Shown here: positions 17,382 through 26,385 of the stretch, piece after piece
How the letters are laid out: every line of letters begins with the position of its first letter
Numbering within the stretch: position 1 is the first letter of the stretch
Assembly: GCA_018401565.1 (NCBI GenBank)
Contig: JAGYKS010000025.1
Location: forward strand, 1 to 64,000
Source of the DNA: Acidimicrobiales bacterium
GTDB taxonomy: Bacteria > Actinomycetota > Acidimicrobiia > Acidimicrobiales > Acidimicrobilacustridaceae
Direction: 5' to 3'
DNA length: 64,000 nt
Translations under genes and position numbers: made by a program
Notes under the pieces: model-generated
What the model saw: only the letters and a program-made list of their open reading frames with translations
What the model was told of the DNA's origin: nothing
The model's database searches: none

Positions 17382-19601
17382 TCACTCGCTGACGGGAACG
17401 ACCGTGGTGGGCGCCGGCGGAGGTGTGGTCGTTGGCTGCGGCGGAAGCGTGGTGGGCGCCGGCGGAGGTGTGGTCGGTGGCGCGAGCGTGGTGGGCGCCG
17501 GCGGACGTGTAGTTGGGGAGGCAAGCGTGGTCGGCGCCGGCAGAATGCTGGTTGTGGGCGCGGGAAGGACGGTCAGCGGTGACGACGACGAGGTGGTGGT
17601 GTCGTCGTCGCCGTCGTCGGTGGGCAACCGGAAGTCGCAATCCTCGAGACCATTGGTGGCCTCAACCATGAACTTGCGCCAGATCTGGGCCGGGAACGTC
17701 CCGCCGGTGACCTCGACGCCGCGGACGTTGTCCATGAATCGCGCCTGCTCGCCGGCGTAGCCCACCCACACTGCTGCGGTCAGCCGACACGTGTACCCGA
17801 CGAACCACGCGTCACGGAAGTTTTCGGCGGTTCCGGTCTTGCCGGCTGACACCTGGGCGAATCTGGCTGCCGTTCCGGTGCCGGACTCCACCACCTGGCG
17901 CAGCACCCAGTTCATGGTGTCGGCCACGTCGGTGTCGAGCACCCGATCCCTGCTTGTGGGTGACTCCCACAACACCGTGCCCCTGGCGTCGGTGACCCTG
18001 TCCACCGGCCACGGCCCCACCAGCTCACCACGCTGGGCAAACACCGAAAAGGCAGTGGCCATGTCCAGCACCGACACGTCGGCCGCCCCCAGCACGATGG
18101 ACGGGACCTCAGGCACGTCGGCGGTGATGCCCAGGCGTCTGGACATGTCCACCACGTCGGCAGTGCCAACGTCGAGGATCAGCTGGGCATAGGCGGTATT
18201 GGACGACACCCGGGTGGCGTCGAGCAGGTTCAGGGTCCCGAGTCCGCCGTCGGCGTAATTGCCAACACTCCAGTCCTCACCACCGTTGGCCTGAGGGAGC
18301 GTCATGCGACCTGGCGAGTTGTAGGTGCGCGACAACGGCACACCCTCCTGCAGGGCGGTGGCCAGGGCAATGGGCTTGTACGACGAGCCGGGTTGGCGGC
18401 CGCTGCCGCCCCCCAGGATGCCGACGGCCAGATTCACCTGGGAACGCTCGAAGTCGAACCCTCCCACCATGGCCTGCACGCCTCCGGCGTCGTTGAGCGC
18501 CACCAGCGACGCGTCGGGGTCGTCGTCGCGGCCAAGGGTGGAGCGGATGGCATTGGCCGCCGCCTCCTGATCGGAGAGATCCAGGGTGGTGTAGATCCGC
18601 AAACCCCCGCCGTAGACCTCCTCGTCGGTGAACAGGTCGTTGTCCACCAACCACCGCCGGGTGTAATCCACGAAGTACTCGGTGCCGATGTCGGTGCGGG
18701 CCACGGTGCCGTAGTTGTTTTGCACCTCACGCGGCACGACGTAGTCCCACCCAGCCCGCTCGACCTCGTCACGCTGCTCGGGGAAAATCCACCCCAGATC
18801 CACCATCGCCTGCAGCACCGTGCCCCGTCGGGCGTTGGCGGTGGCCCGCTGCTGCTCGAACAGGGGGTCATCGGGTGGGCGGTTTGCGTCGGCGGCCTCG
18901 GGGGACCGGATGATTCCGGCCAGATAGGCCGATTCGGCCAATCCCAGCTCGCTGGCATCGACCCCGAAGTAGGTGCGGGCCGCAGCCTGAATGCCGTAGG
19001 CCCCCCGACCCCAGTAGATGGTGTTGAGGTAGCGCTCCAGAATTTCCTGTTTGGGCAGTTCACGCTCGAGCTTGATCGCCAACACCGCCTCGCGAAGCTT
19101 GCGCTCCCAGGTGCGCTCGGAGGTGAGGTAGGCGTTCTTGACGTATTGCTGGGTGATGGTGGATCCACCCTGCCGTATGCCCTCGTTGCGCAGGTCGGCA
19201 GCGAGGGCCCGAACTACGGCCAGGGGGTCAACGCCCGAATGCACGAAGAACTGACGATCCTCGGTGGCCAGCAAGGCCAGGATGAACACCTCGGGGATGT
19301 CGTCGTAGGTGACCCGGACCCGGTCGACCCCGCCCGACAGCTGGGCGATGGAATTGTCGCGATTGCAGTCGGTGTCGACGTCAGACGCGCACATGAACGT
19401 CGTCTGCAGCAACGGCGGCTCGCCCGAGGGAAGCGGGATCTGCCACAGGGCGTAGACCAGTCCGGCGACAACGGCGACGCCGAGCAATGCCGCCGAGAAC
19501 AGTCCACGCCGCACCCACCAGCGCCACGGGCGGCGCGCCTGGTCACGTCCGAAATCGGACCCGGTGGAGCCAGTGGAGGAGGGGGTGCGGGATGGGGCCA
19601 T
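17382..19601 (-). CDS. ponA: Class A penicillin-binding protein (PBP1)
   Basis: A bifunctional peptidoglycan synthase of 739 residues. A cytoplasmic N-terminus and one membrane helix (about residues 33-52) lead to a GT51 glycosyltransferase domain with ATEDRQFFVHSG (catalytic Glu about 114) and GGSTITQQYVKN. The transpeptidase domain carries SSYK (nucleophile Ser about 406), SSN (about 466-468) and KTG (about 588-590). The C-terminus is a proline/threonine-rich tail of repeated PAPTT units. ATG 19601 is chosen because GGTGA lies eight bases before it; ATG 19622 and 19655 lack such a site. Its position next to the DUF5318 gene matches the mycobacterial ponA1 locus. Confidence 0.93.
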   Translation of the reverse strand: MAPSRTPSSTGSTGSDFGRDQARRPWRWWVRRGLFSAALLGVAVVAGLVYALWQIPLPSGEPPLLQTTFMCASDVDTDCNRDNSIAQLSGGVDRVRVTYDDIPEVFILALLATEDRQFFVHSGVDPLAVVRALAADLRNEGIRQGGSTITQQYVKNAYLTSERTWERKLREAVLAIKLERELPKQEILERYLNTIYWGRGAYGIQAAARTYFGVDASELGLAESAYLAGIIRSPEAADANRPPDDPLFEQQRATANARRGTVLQAMVDLGWIFPEQRDEVERAGWDYVVPREVQNNYGTVARTDIGTEYFVDYTRRWLVDNDLFTDEEVYGGGLRIYTTLDLSDQEAAANAIRSTLGRDDDPDASLVALNDAGGVQAMVGGFDFERSQVNLAVGILGGGSGRQPGSSYKPIALATALQEGVPLSRTYNSPGRMTLPQANGGEDWSVGNYADGGLGTLNLLDATRVSSNTAYAQLILDVGTADVVDMSRRLGITADVPEVPSIVLGAADVSVLDMATAFSVFAQRGELVGPWPVDRVTDARGTVLWESPTSRDRVLDTDVADTMNWVLRQVVESGTGTAARFAQVSAGKTGTAENFRDAWFVGYTCRLTAAVWVGYAGEQARFMDNVRGVEVTGGTFPAQIWRKFMVEATNGLEDCDFRLPTDDGDDDTTTSSSSPLTVLPAPTTSILPAPTTLASPTTRPPAPTTLAPPTTPPPAPTTLPPQPTTTPPPAPTTVVPVSE

Positions 19602-19725
19602 CAGAAAAGTCACCGTGCTGGACATCGGGTGCACAAGAACCCGCCGGGGCCACACGCCGATACCCCCACGCTAGACGGCGACGGTCCCGAAACCCACGCG
19701 GGAGCCCCCCGGATCGGGGACCCGG

Positions 19726-20067
19726 TCAGGACGCTGACAGTGGATAGGCCCTTGTCAGGTGGTTCCAGCGGCACTCGGTACACACCTCAACCACATAGGC
19801 CTCAAATTTCCCGACCCGCTCGGCCAGTGTGACCAGCTCACGGGTGGACGTGATGCAACGACCCGACCTCGGCAGACGAGGACCGAACACGTAGGTCACA
19901 TCCACGAGATGGCGGTGCTCGCAGACCGGGCACTTGCGACGGGTGGCCTTGCCGCAGGCGTTTGCGTTGCGCATCAGTTCGGTCTGCGCATCGCAGACCT
20001 CCATGCGACTGAGTCGGCCCGTGCGAAAGGCCGTTAGACGGGCACCACGGGCCAGCCGGTAGTCCAC
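19726..20067 (-). CDS. DUF5318 family protein with zinc-binding cysteines
   Basis: About 113 residues. The core VCDAQTELMRNA, CPVCEHRHLVDVTYVFGPRL, STRELVTLAERVGKFEAYVV and EVCTECRWNHLTRAY matches the actinobacterial DUF5318 family found between ponA and ino1 in mycobacteria. Two cysteine pairs (CPVC and CTEC) probably bind zinc. No function is known. GTG 20067 gives a beginning (VDYRLARGARLTAFRTGR) that fits relatives; an ATG at 20217 would add 50 residues unlike the family and would lie in the palindromic operator region. Confidence 0.75.
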   Translation of the reverse strand: MDYRLARGARLTAFRTGRLSRMEVCDAQTELMRNANACGKATRRKCPVCEHRHLVDVTYVFGPRLPRSGRCITSTRELVTLAERVGKFEAYVVEVCTECRWNHLTRAYPLSAS

Positions 20068-20196
20068 TTCACCGGGCCGGGTCTCCCCGGTACGGACGGT
20101 CGCATGTCGGCTGGATCCCACCGGGCACAGGGTAGCCACCGAGATCACCCGCTGCCGGGGCAGGGAACCGGGAATGTTGGCGTTCGACTCGCTTGA

Positions 20197-20213
20197 TATA
20201 TCGATTCGATATA
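20197..20213. promoter_or_regulatory. Palindromic operator, probably for PadR
   Basis: A perfect inverted repeat TATATCGA-T-TCGATATA lies 10 bases before the PadR start and between divergent genes. It stands out as AT-rich in GC-rich DNA. PadR regulators often bind such sites next to their own gene, so autoregulation is likely. TATAAC at 20210-20215 could serve as a -10 box overlapping the operator. Confidence 0.65.
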
Positions 20214-20223
20214 ACATGTCGTC

Positions 20224-21065
20224 GTGAGTGACACCCCAACCCCTGCCGCCGGTCCTGCCCTCTCGCCGGCACAGCCGCTGGCAGTCCCCTTCCCAACGCG
20301 GCCACCGACGGTGAGCGGCGTCGACCCAGTCGTGCCGGCCGGGGCGGTTCCCTGCTGGAGCTGGCGCTGCTGGGCCTTTTGGGCGACGGGGAACTCCACG
20401 GCTACGAACTGAAAAAGCGGTTGGACAGTGTGCTTCCGGCGTGGTCGAGCGTGTCGTTCGGTTCGCTGTACCCGACGCTGGGCCGTCTGGAGCGCACCGG
20501 GGATGTGCGGGCATTGCACGACGACGACCCGACGTCGACCCGTGCGTCAGACGAAGGCCAACCCTCGGCCACAGACACGATGCCCCCCATGACCGGCGCC
20601 CTCAGTGGCGAACTGGCCGCATTCCGCACCAAGTTTCGGGAGCGGTCCGTACGGCAGGGACGCAGCCGCAGGGGCCGCAAGGTCTATGTCATCACCGCCC
20701 CGGGACGGGTCAGGCTTCTGGAGCTGCTGACCACCCTGGACCCGGCCGACGACCGCACGTTTGCCCTGCAGGTGGCGTTCAGTCGCCACCTCGACGCCAC
20801 CCAGCGCCTCACCGTGCTGGCCCGGCGTCGTGCCGAACTGACCGGCCGGCTCGAGCAGGCCCGGTCGCACTCCGCTCCGATGGCCGACCGGTGGCGGGAG
20901 TCACTTCGACGCCATGCGCTGGTCACCATCGCCACCGAGATCACCTGGGTGGAGGAACTGATCGCCGACGACCAGGCCACCAACCCACCGTCCACACCCA
21001 CCACGCCTGTGGTGGCACCCGTCCCATCTGTCGCATTCGTGACGAACCCTGGAGGATCCCGATGA
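20224..21065 (+). CDS. PadR family transcriptional regulator, frameshifted
   Basis: Winged-helix repressor. The DNA-binding core reads [20 protein letters not shown], then [20 protein letters not shown], the hallmark PadR helix-wing region. It is followed by a 40-residue insertion, [17 protein letters not shown], and a helical C-terminal dimerisation region. GTG 20224 begins a proline/alanine-rich N-terminus of about 40 residues; the frame then shifts near 20341, where a run of four G should be five. No ATG or GTG exists in the downstream frame, so an indel is the simplest explanation. The stop overlaps the ino1 start (ATGA), so it is coupled to ino1 and may control inositol synthesis. Confidence 0.82.
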
Positions 21066-22189
21066 CCACCCCAACAGATGCAACCGCCGAAACAGGCGCC
21101 GACACTGGCACCCAGCGCCGCAAGGTCCGACTGGCCATCGCCGGGGTGGGCAACTGCGCCAACTCCCTGGTGCAGGGCCTCACCTACTACGCCGACGCCG
21201 ACCCCGACGATGAGGTCCCCGGCCTGATGCACGTGGTGCTGGGTGGCTATCACATCTCCGATATCGAGGTCGTGGCCGCGTTTGACGTCGACGCAGCCAA
21301 GGTGGGCGCCGACCTGTCCAAGGCCATGTGGGCCTCGGAGAACAACACCATCAAGTTCGCCGACGTTGGCCATCTGGGCGTCGAGGTCCACCGTGCCCCC
21401 ACCCTGGACGGGTTCGGCGAGTTCTACACCGCCACATGCGAGGAATCCCCCGAGCCGGCCGTGGACGTGGCCGAGATCCTCAAGGCCACGGGCGCCGACG
21501 TGCTGGTGAGCTACCTGCCCGTGGGGTCAGAAGACGCCCAGCGGTACTACGCCGAGGCCTGCCTCACCGCTGGTGTGGCGTTCGTCAACGCCATCCCGGT
21601 GTTCATCGCTTCGGATCCCGAGTGGGCTGCCCGCTTCGAGGCCGCCGGCATCCCCATCATCGGCGACGACATCAAAAGCCAGGTGGGCGCCACCATCACC
21701 CATCGCATGCTCACCCGCCTGTTCGAGGATCGCGGCGTGACCGTCGACCGCACGTACCAGCTGAACTTCGGCGGCAACATGGACTTCAAGAACATGCTGG
21801 AGCGTTCCCGCCTGGCGTCCAAGAAGGTGTCCAAGACCCAGGCGGTGACCAGCCAGCTGGACCACCCCCTCGAAGCCGATGCCGTGCACATCGGGCCGAG
21901 CGACCACGTGCCGTGGCTCGACGACCGCAAATGGGCCTACATCCGCGTTGAGGGCCGCAACTTCGGCGATGTGCCGCTGAACATCGAGCTCAAGCTCGAG
22001 GTGTGGGATTCGCCAAACTCTGCCGGTGTCATCATCGACGCCGTGCGGTGCGCCAGACTGGCCATGGACCGCGGCATCGGTGGTCCACTGCTCGGACCGT
22101 CGGCGTACTTCATGAAGAGCCCGCCGGTGCAGTACCGCGATGCCGAAGCCCACGAAATGGTCGAGACGTTCGCCGGCGAAGGAACCTGA
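21062..22189 (+). CDS. ino1: Inositol-3-phosphate synthase
   Basis: A 375-residue NAD-dependent enzyme that turns glucose 6-phosphate into inositol 3-phosphate, used for phosphatidylinositol and mycothiol. It has the Rossmann start [19 protein letters not shown] and the family regions [52 protein letters not shown] and [23 protein letters not shown] 21062 overlaps the PadR stop. The PadR-ino1 pairing is conserved in actinobacteria, for example in M. tuberculosis. Confidence 0.95.
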   Translation: MTTPTDATAETGADTGTQRRKVRLAIAGVGNCANSLVQGLTYYADADPDDEVPGLMHVVLGGYHISDIEVVAAFDVDAAKVGADLSKAMWASENNTIKFADVGHLGVEVHRAPTLDGFGEFYTATCEESPEPAVDVAEILKATGADVLVSYLPVGSEDAQRYYAEACLTAGVAFVNAIPVFIASDPEWAARFEAAGIPIIGDDIKSQVGATITHRMLTRLFEDRGVTVDRTYQLNFGGNMDFKNMLERSRLASKKVSKTQAVTSQLDHPLEADAVHIGPSDHVPWLDDRKWAYIRVEGRNFGDVPLNIELKLEVWDSPNSAGVIIDAVRCARLAMDRGIGGPLLGPSAYFMKSPPVQYRDAEAHEMVETFAGEGT

Positions 22190-22195
22190 TCCACC

Positions 22196-22912
22196 ATGGA
22201 ACTTCACTCCCAGACACCACCCGCCCTGTTCCCCGCCGGCGTCGCCGACGGTGACACCGTGGTGTACGGCCCCGACATCGCCGACGAAGGGTCGTTGCGG
22301 TTGCTGGGCACCGTGGAGGGTCGCCGCATCCTCGAACTGGGCGTGGGCAGCGGTCGCAACTCGGTGGCCCTGGCCCGTCAGGGGGCCAAGGTGATCGCCG
22401 TGGACCCCGACCCCGACCGGCTCGAGTCGGCCCGGGCGCTGGCAGAACGCCACGACGTGAAAGTGGAGTTCCATCAGGGAGACCTGGCCGACATCGCCTT
22501 CGTGAGGGCCGACACCGTCGACACCGTGCTCACCGTGCACGCCCTGGCCACCGTGGACGACCCCGACCGGGTGTTCCGCCAGGTGCATCGCGTCCTGCGC
22601 ACCGAAGCCGCCATGGTGATGTCGGTGCCCCACCCGGCGTGGGATCTCATCGCACCTGACAGCGACGACCCGATGCGCGTGGCCCGGTCGTGGTTCGACG
22701 CCAGCCCACGGGTCACCTCCGGACCCGACCCCATCACCTACCCCACCACCTTCGGGGGTGTGTTCGGCGGGCTGTACCGGGCCGGATTCCGGGTCGAAGT
22801 GGTGCTTGAACCCGAGCCCGAATCGAGCGGACCCCGCAGCCGGTGGTGGCACGACGCCATGCGGATGATCCCGGCCACGCTGGTGCTGCGGGTGCGCAAG
22901 GTCGGCCTGTAG
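22196..22912 (+). CDS. Class I SAM-dependent methyltransferase
   Basis: A 238-residue cytoplasmic methyltransferase. Motif I is ILELGVGSGRNSVALARQGA with an acidic residue at the end of strand 2 (VIAVDPDPDRL), and motif IV-like VDTVLTVHALATVDDPDRVF follows. The substrate is unknown; small-molecule or quinone-type methyltransferases look similar. It begins six bases after ino1, so it is probably cotranscribed with padR-ino1. Confidence 0.8.
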   Translation: MELHSQTPPALFPAGVADGDTVVYGPDIADEGSLRLLGTVEGRRILELGVGSGRNSVALARQGAKVIAVDPDPDRLESARALAERHDVKVEFHQGDLADIAFVRADTVDTVLTVHALATVDDPDRVFRQVHRVLRTEAAMVMSVPHPAWDLIAPDSDDPMRVARSWFDASPRVTSGPDPITYPTTFGGVFGGLYRAGFRVEVVLEPEPESSGPRSRWWHDAMRMIPATLVLRVRKVGL

Positions 22913-22931
22913 CCAACCCTGCGTCGCTGCC

Positions 22932-22984
22932 GGCCCACTGACCCTGCTGGCCCACTAACCCTGCCTGGCCCACTAATCCTGCGT
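22932..22984. repeat. 17-18-bp tandem repeat, three copies
   Basis: Three near-identical units of the form GGCCCACTAACCCTGCCT lie end to end between convergent genes and run into the last codons of pcnA on the other strand. No clear hairpin is formed. Confidence 0.75.
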
Positions 22985-24400
22985 GCTTGCCCACCACGAC
23001 CGCAGGCGGTCTTCGGCGTCGGCGGGCTCCAACGGGCCCTCCTCGAGACGCAGTTCGAGCAGGAACGCCATGGCCCGACCCACGTCGGGTCCCGGCTGCA
23101 GGCCCAGCACCTCCATGACCTGCGATCCGTTCAGGTCGGGCCGCAACGACTCCACCTCTTCGCGCTGGCGCAGTTCGTCGATGCGCTCCTCGAGTTCGTC
23201 CATCCGCCGCGACAACTCAGCGGCCTTGCGCCTGTTGCGGGTGGTGCAGTCGCACCGGGTGAGCTCGATGAGTTCGTCCGACAGCGGACCGGCATCACGC
23301 ACGAACCGTCGCACGGCAGCGTCGGTCCAGCCCATGCCGTAGGTATGGAACCGCAGATGCAGGTACACCAGCTGGCTCACCGCCTCGATGTCGGCCCGGG
23401 AGTACCGCAGCGCCTTCATGCGCTCGCGGGTCATGCGGGCACCCACCACCTCGTGATGATGAAACGACACTCCCTTGGGCCCGATGCTTCGGGTGCGGGG
23501 CTTTCCCAGGTCGTGATAGAGCGCCGCCAACCGGGTGATGCGGTTGGGCGTGCCGTCGGGCTTGCGGGCCTTCACGCCACCGATCACGGCGATGGTGTGC
23601 GCCAGCACGTCCTTGTGGCGGTGGATCGGGTCCTGTTCGAGCCGCATGGCACCGATCTCGGGAAAGAACTGGTCCATCAGTCCGGTGTCGACCAAAAACC
23701 ACAACCCCACGGCCGGGTCGTCCACCACCATGAGCTTGTCGAACTCGTCCCGGATGCGTTCGGCCGACACGATGGACAGCCGGTCGCGCAACTCCACCAC
23801 CGCCGCCGTCAACTCGTCCACCGGCTTCAATCCGTAGCCGGCAATGAACCTGGCGGCACGCAGCATTCGCAGCGGATCGTCGGAGAAGCTCTCGGCCGGA
23901 GACAGCGGGGTGCGCAGCGTGAGCGACGCCAGGTCGGCGGCCCCGTCGAAGGGATCCACCAGCCGGGGCTCGGGCAGTTCGATGGCCATGGCGTTGACGG
24001 TGAAGTCGCGGCGCGACAGGTCCGCCTCCACCGCCTCGGAGAATGCCACCTGGGGCTTGCGGGAATCGGGGTGGTACGCCTCGGCACGATGGGTGGTGAC
24101 CTCAAAGTCCCGGCCGTCGAACCGGGCCCCGATGGTGCCGAACCGCTCGCCCTGGGTCCACACCGCATCGGCTCCCGGAGACAGGAGCGCCTTGACCTGA
24201 TCGGGCAGGGCGTCGGTGGTGAGGTCGATGTCGCCGGTATCCAGTGGCCGATCCAGCAGCAGGTCCCGAACGATCCCACCCACCAGATACAGGCGGTGAC
24301 CGGCAGCGGTGAAGCGGTCGGCCAACGGCCGGGTTGCCTCGAGGACGGGCTGCAGACGGTCGGGGATCACACCGCGGAGGCTACCGGAGCGGTTCGCCAC
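22973..24400 (-). CDS. pcnA: CCA tRNA nucleotidyltransferase / poly(A) polymerase
   Basis: A 475-residue class II nucleotidyltransferase that adds or repairs the CCA end of tRNAs (no tRNA in this window encodes a CCA end). It shows YLVGGIVRDLLLDRPL, catalytic DIDLTT, RRDFTVNAMA and DDPLRMLRAARFIAGYGL. The C-terminal half has an HD domain (LAALYHDLGKPRTR) as in actinobacterial PcnA. The gene and the downstream-facing DUF6049 gene match the mycobacterial order. Confidence 0.92.
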   Translation of the reverse strand: MANRSGSLRGVIPDRLQPVLEATRPLADRFTAAGHRLYLVGGIVRDLLLDRPLDTGDIDLTTDALPDQVKALLSPGADAVWTQGERFGTIGARFDGRDFEVTTHRAEAYHPDSRKPQVAFSEAVEADLSRRDFTVNAMAIELPEPRLVDPFDGAADLASLTLRTPLSPAESFSDDPLRMLRAARFIAGYGLKPVDELTAAVVELRDRLSIVSAERIRDEFDKLMVVDDPAVGLWFLVDTGLMDQFFPEIGAMRLEQDPIHRHKDVLAHTIAVIGGVKARKPDGTPNRITRLAALYHDLGKPRTRSIGPKGVSFHHHEVVGARMTRERMKALRYSRADIEAVSQLVYLHLRFHTYGMGWTDAAVRRFVRDAGPLSDELIELTRCDCTTRNRRKAAELSRRMDELEERIDELRQREEVESLRPDLNGSQVMEVLGLQPGPDVGRAMAFLLELRLEEGPLEPADAEDRLRSWWASTQD

Positions 24401-24418
24401 GCCCGAAACGACTTGCCG

Positions 24419-25468
24419 TCACAGCAATTCGTCGAGCCCGAGGATGCGACGACGGCGCCTGACCCCGTCGACCACCGCTGCACCGGGCCCGCCCGACGTG
24501 GGACGCAGGTCGTCGGCCAGATCGGGACGACCACCCACCGGCGGTGTGGTGCCGGCCATCGCCGCCACGGTGGCAGCGGTGCAGTGGGTGAGCGCCTGCA
24601 GGTCGTAGCCCCCCTCCAGGAACATGACCGTGCGGCCGGCGGGAACGTACTCAGCCAACTGCCGGGTGATGGCGGCAAAGTCGCCAGCCGATAACGCCAT
24701 TCCGGTGAGCGGGTCACGGTGATGGGCGTCGTACCCGGCCGACACCAGCAGCCACGTCGGTGCCCAGGCGTCCACCACTGCGGCCAGCACGTCGTCGAGG
24801 GCAGACCGCACCACGTCGCCGGTGGCGCCAGCGGGCAGGGGGAAATTGATGGTGGTGCCGAGCCCGGACCCGTCGCCCATCTCGTCGATGGCGCCCGTCC
24901 CGGGGTACAGCGGGTACTCGTGGGTGGACACGTACAGCACCGAGTCGTTGAAGTAGAAGGCGTCCTGGGTGCCGTTGCCGTGATGGGCGTCGTAATCCAC
25001 CACCAGCACACGCTCGCCGGCGTCGGCCAGGTGACGAGCGGTGATGGCCACGTTGTTCATGAGACAAAAGCCCATGGGACGGCGTGGCGTGGCGTGATGC
25101 CCGGGGGGTCGCACCAGACACAGGGCAGCGTCGCCCTCGCCAGCCTGCAGGCGAGCCACCGAATCCAGCCCAGCGCCGGCGGCCAACAATGCGGCGTCGA
25201 ACGACCCCTCGCCGGCGGCGGTGTCACCGTCGATCTGTCCCCCTCCGCCTGCGACGAACTCCTCGAGTGCCACCACATAACGATCGGGATGCACCAGCGA
25301 CACGGCGTCGCGACCGGCCGGGGACGGCTCGAACATGGTCACCGCATCGGCCACACCCGACCACTGGATGCCGAGGTGCACCGCTGCGAGACGCTCGGGC
25401 CGCTCGGGATGCCCGGGACCGGCGTCGTGGAGTTCGAACTGCGGATGACTGGCGACCAGGAGGCGCAC
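24419..25468 (-). CDS. Histone deacetylase family amidohydrolase
   Basis: A 349-residue arginase/deacetylase-fold enzyme with the HDAC pattern: [34 protein letters not shown] (catalytic His pair), [19 protein letters not shown] (zinc-binding Asp and His), [14 protein letters not shown] and [12 protein letters not shown] (second zinc Asp). Bacterial members deacetylate acetyl-polyamines or acetyl-lysine; the substrate here is not known. It is 18 bases upstream of pcnA in the same direction, so the pair is probably an operon. Confidence 0.88.
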   Translation of the reverse strand: MRLLVASHPQFELHDAGPGHPERPERLAAVHLGIQWSGVADAVTMFEPSPAGRDAVSLVHPDRYVVALEEFVAGGGGQIDGDTAAGEGSFDAALLAAGAGLDSVARLQAGEGDAALCLVRPPGHHATPRRPMGFCLMNNVAITARHLADAGERVLVVDYDAHHGNGTQDAFYFNDSVLYVSTHEYPLYPGTGAIDEMGDGSGLGTTINFPLPAGATGDVVRSALDDVLAAVVDAWAPTWLLVSAGYDAHHRDPLTGMALSAGDFAAITRQLAEYVPAGRTVMFLEGGYDLQALTHCTAATVAAMAGTTPPVGGRPDLADDLRPTSGGPGAAVVDGVRRRRRILGLDELL

Positions 25469-25596
25469 CGCCTCAGGCTAGCGGCGCGGCCGGTGACCGG
25501 GCCGGGGCCGCCCTATCCTTGCCAACAACGCCAGACATCCTTGCCAACAACGCCAGACCCGCCAGCACGATCACTGCCCGCACCGCCCCAGAACCC

Positions 25597-26380
25597 ATGA
25601 CCCGACCCCACCTCCCTCGCACCCTCCGCCGCCACGAGGCGGCCCTGCGAGTGAGTCCGTGGCGGGGGCGCAGCGACATCGTCGTTGCCGGTCCAGTGCC
25701 GGGGGTGGTGCCATCGGTGGATCAGGTGCACTCCACGATTGAGCAGTTGCATGCGTCGGGGGTGAGCGAGGTGTACACCACCGCCCTCGGACCACCCGAG
25801 GCCGAGCCGTTCATCGCCGCCGGGTTCGCCCACCGCGAGCACCTCATTCTTCTGCGTCACGACCTGAGGGTGCTCCCCGAGCCCCGGCCAGGCAACCCAC
25901 CATCGCCTGCGGCGAGGCTGGCGACGTGACTACCCCGCCGTGCTCGAGGTGGACACCCTCGCCTTCGACGGCTTCTGGCAATTCGACCACCGCGCCCTGG
26001 TGGAGGCCCGCAACGCCACGCCCATCAGTCGGTTCAGGGTGGCCACCACTCCCGGAAAAGACGACCATCGCGGAACCGAACGCAGTTCAGGCGAGACCCA
26101 TCCCACCGCCACGCCGTCAACAGTGATGGGCTACGCCGTGACCGGCCGGGCCAACCGGACCTGCTACCTGCAACGCCTGGCGGTCCATCCCGACCATCAC
26201 GGTCTCGGAACCGGAACCGCACTGGTGTGTGATGCGCTGCAATGGGCACGCGAACGTCGCGCCGCCGACCTGCTGGTGAATACCCAGGAAGGCAACACTG
26301 GCGCCCTGCACCTCTACCTGGGCCTCGGGTTCGCCAACCAGGCCAGTGGCCTCGACGTGCTGCACTGGGATCCGAGGTGA
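25597..26380 (+). CDS. GNAT family N-acetyltransferase, frameshifted
   Basis: About 260 residues. The N-terminal part includes GVSEVYTTALGPPEAEPFIA and GFAHREHLILLRHDL. The frame shifts near 25890-25905 and then continues HRLRRGWRRDYPAVLEVDTL and AFDGFWQFD. The acetyl-CoA-binding motif LQRLAVHPDHHGLGTGTALV and LGFANQASGLDVLHW complete a GNAT domain. The substrate is unknown. ATG 25597 begins MTRPHLPRTLRRHEAALRV. The stop touches the start of the DUF6049 gene. Confidence 0.72.
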
Positions 26381-26385
26381 GGGCC

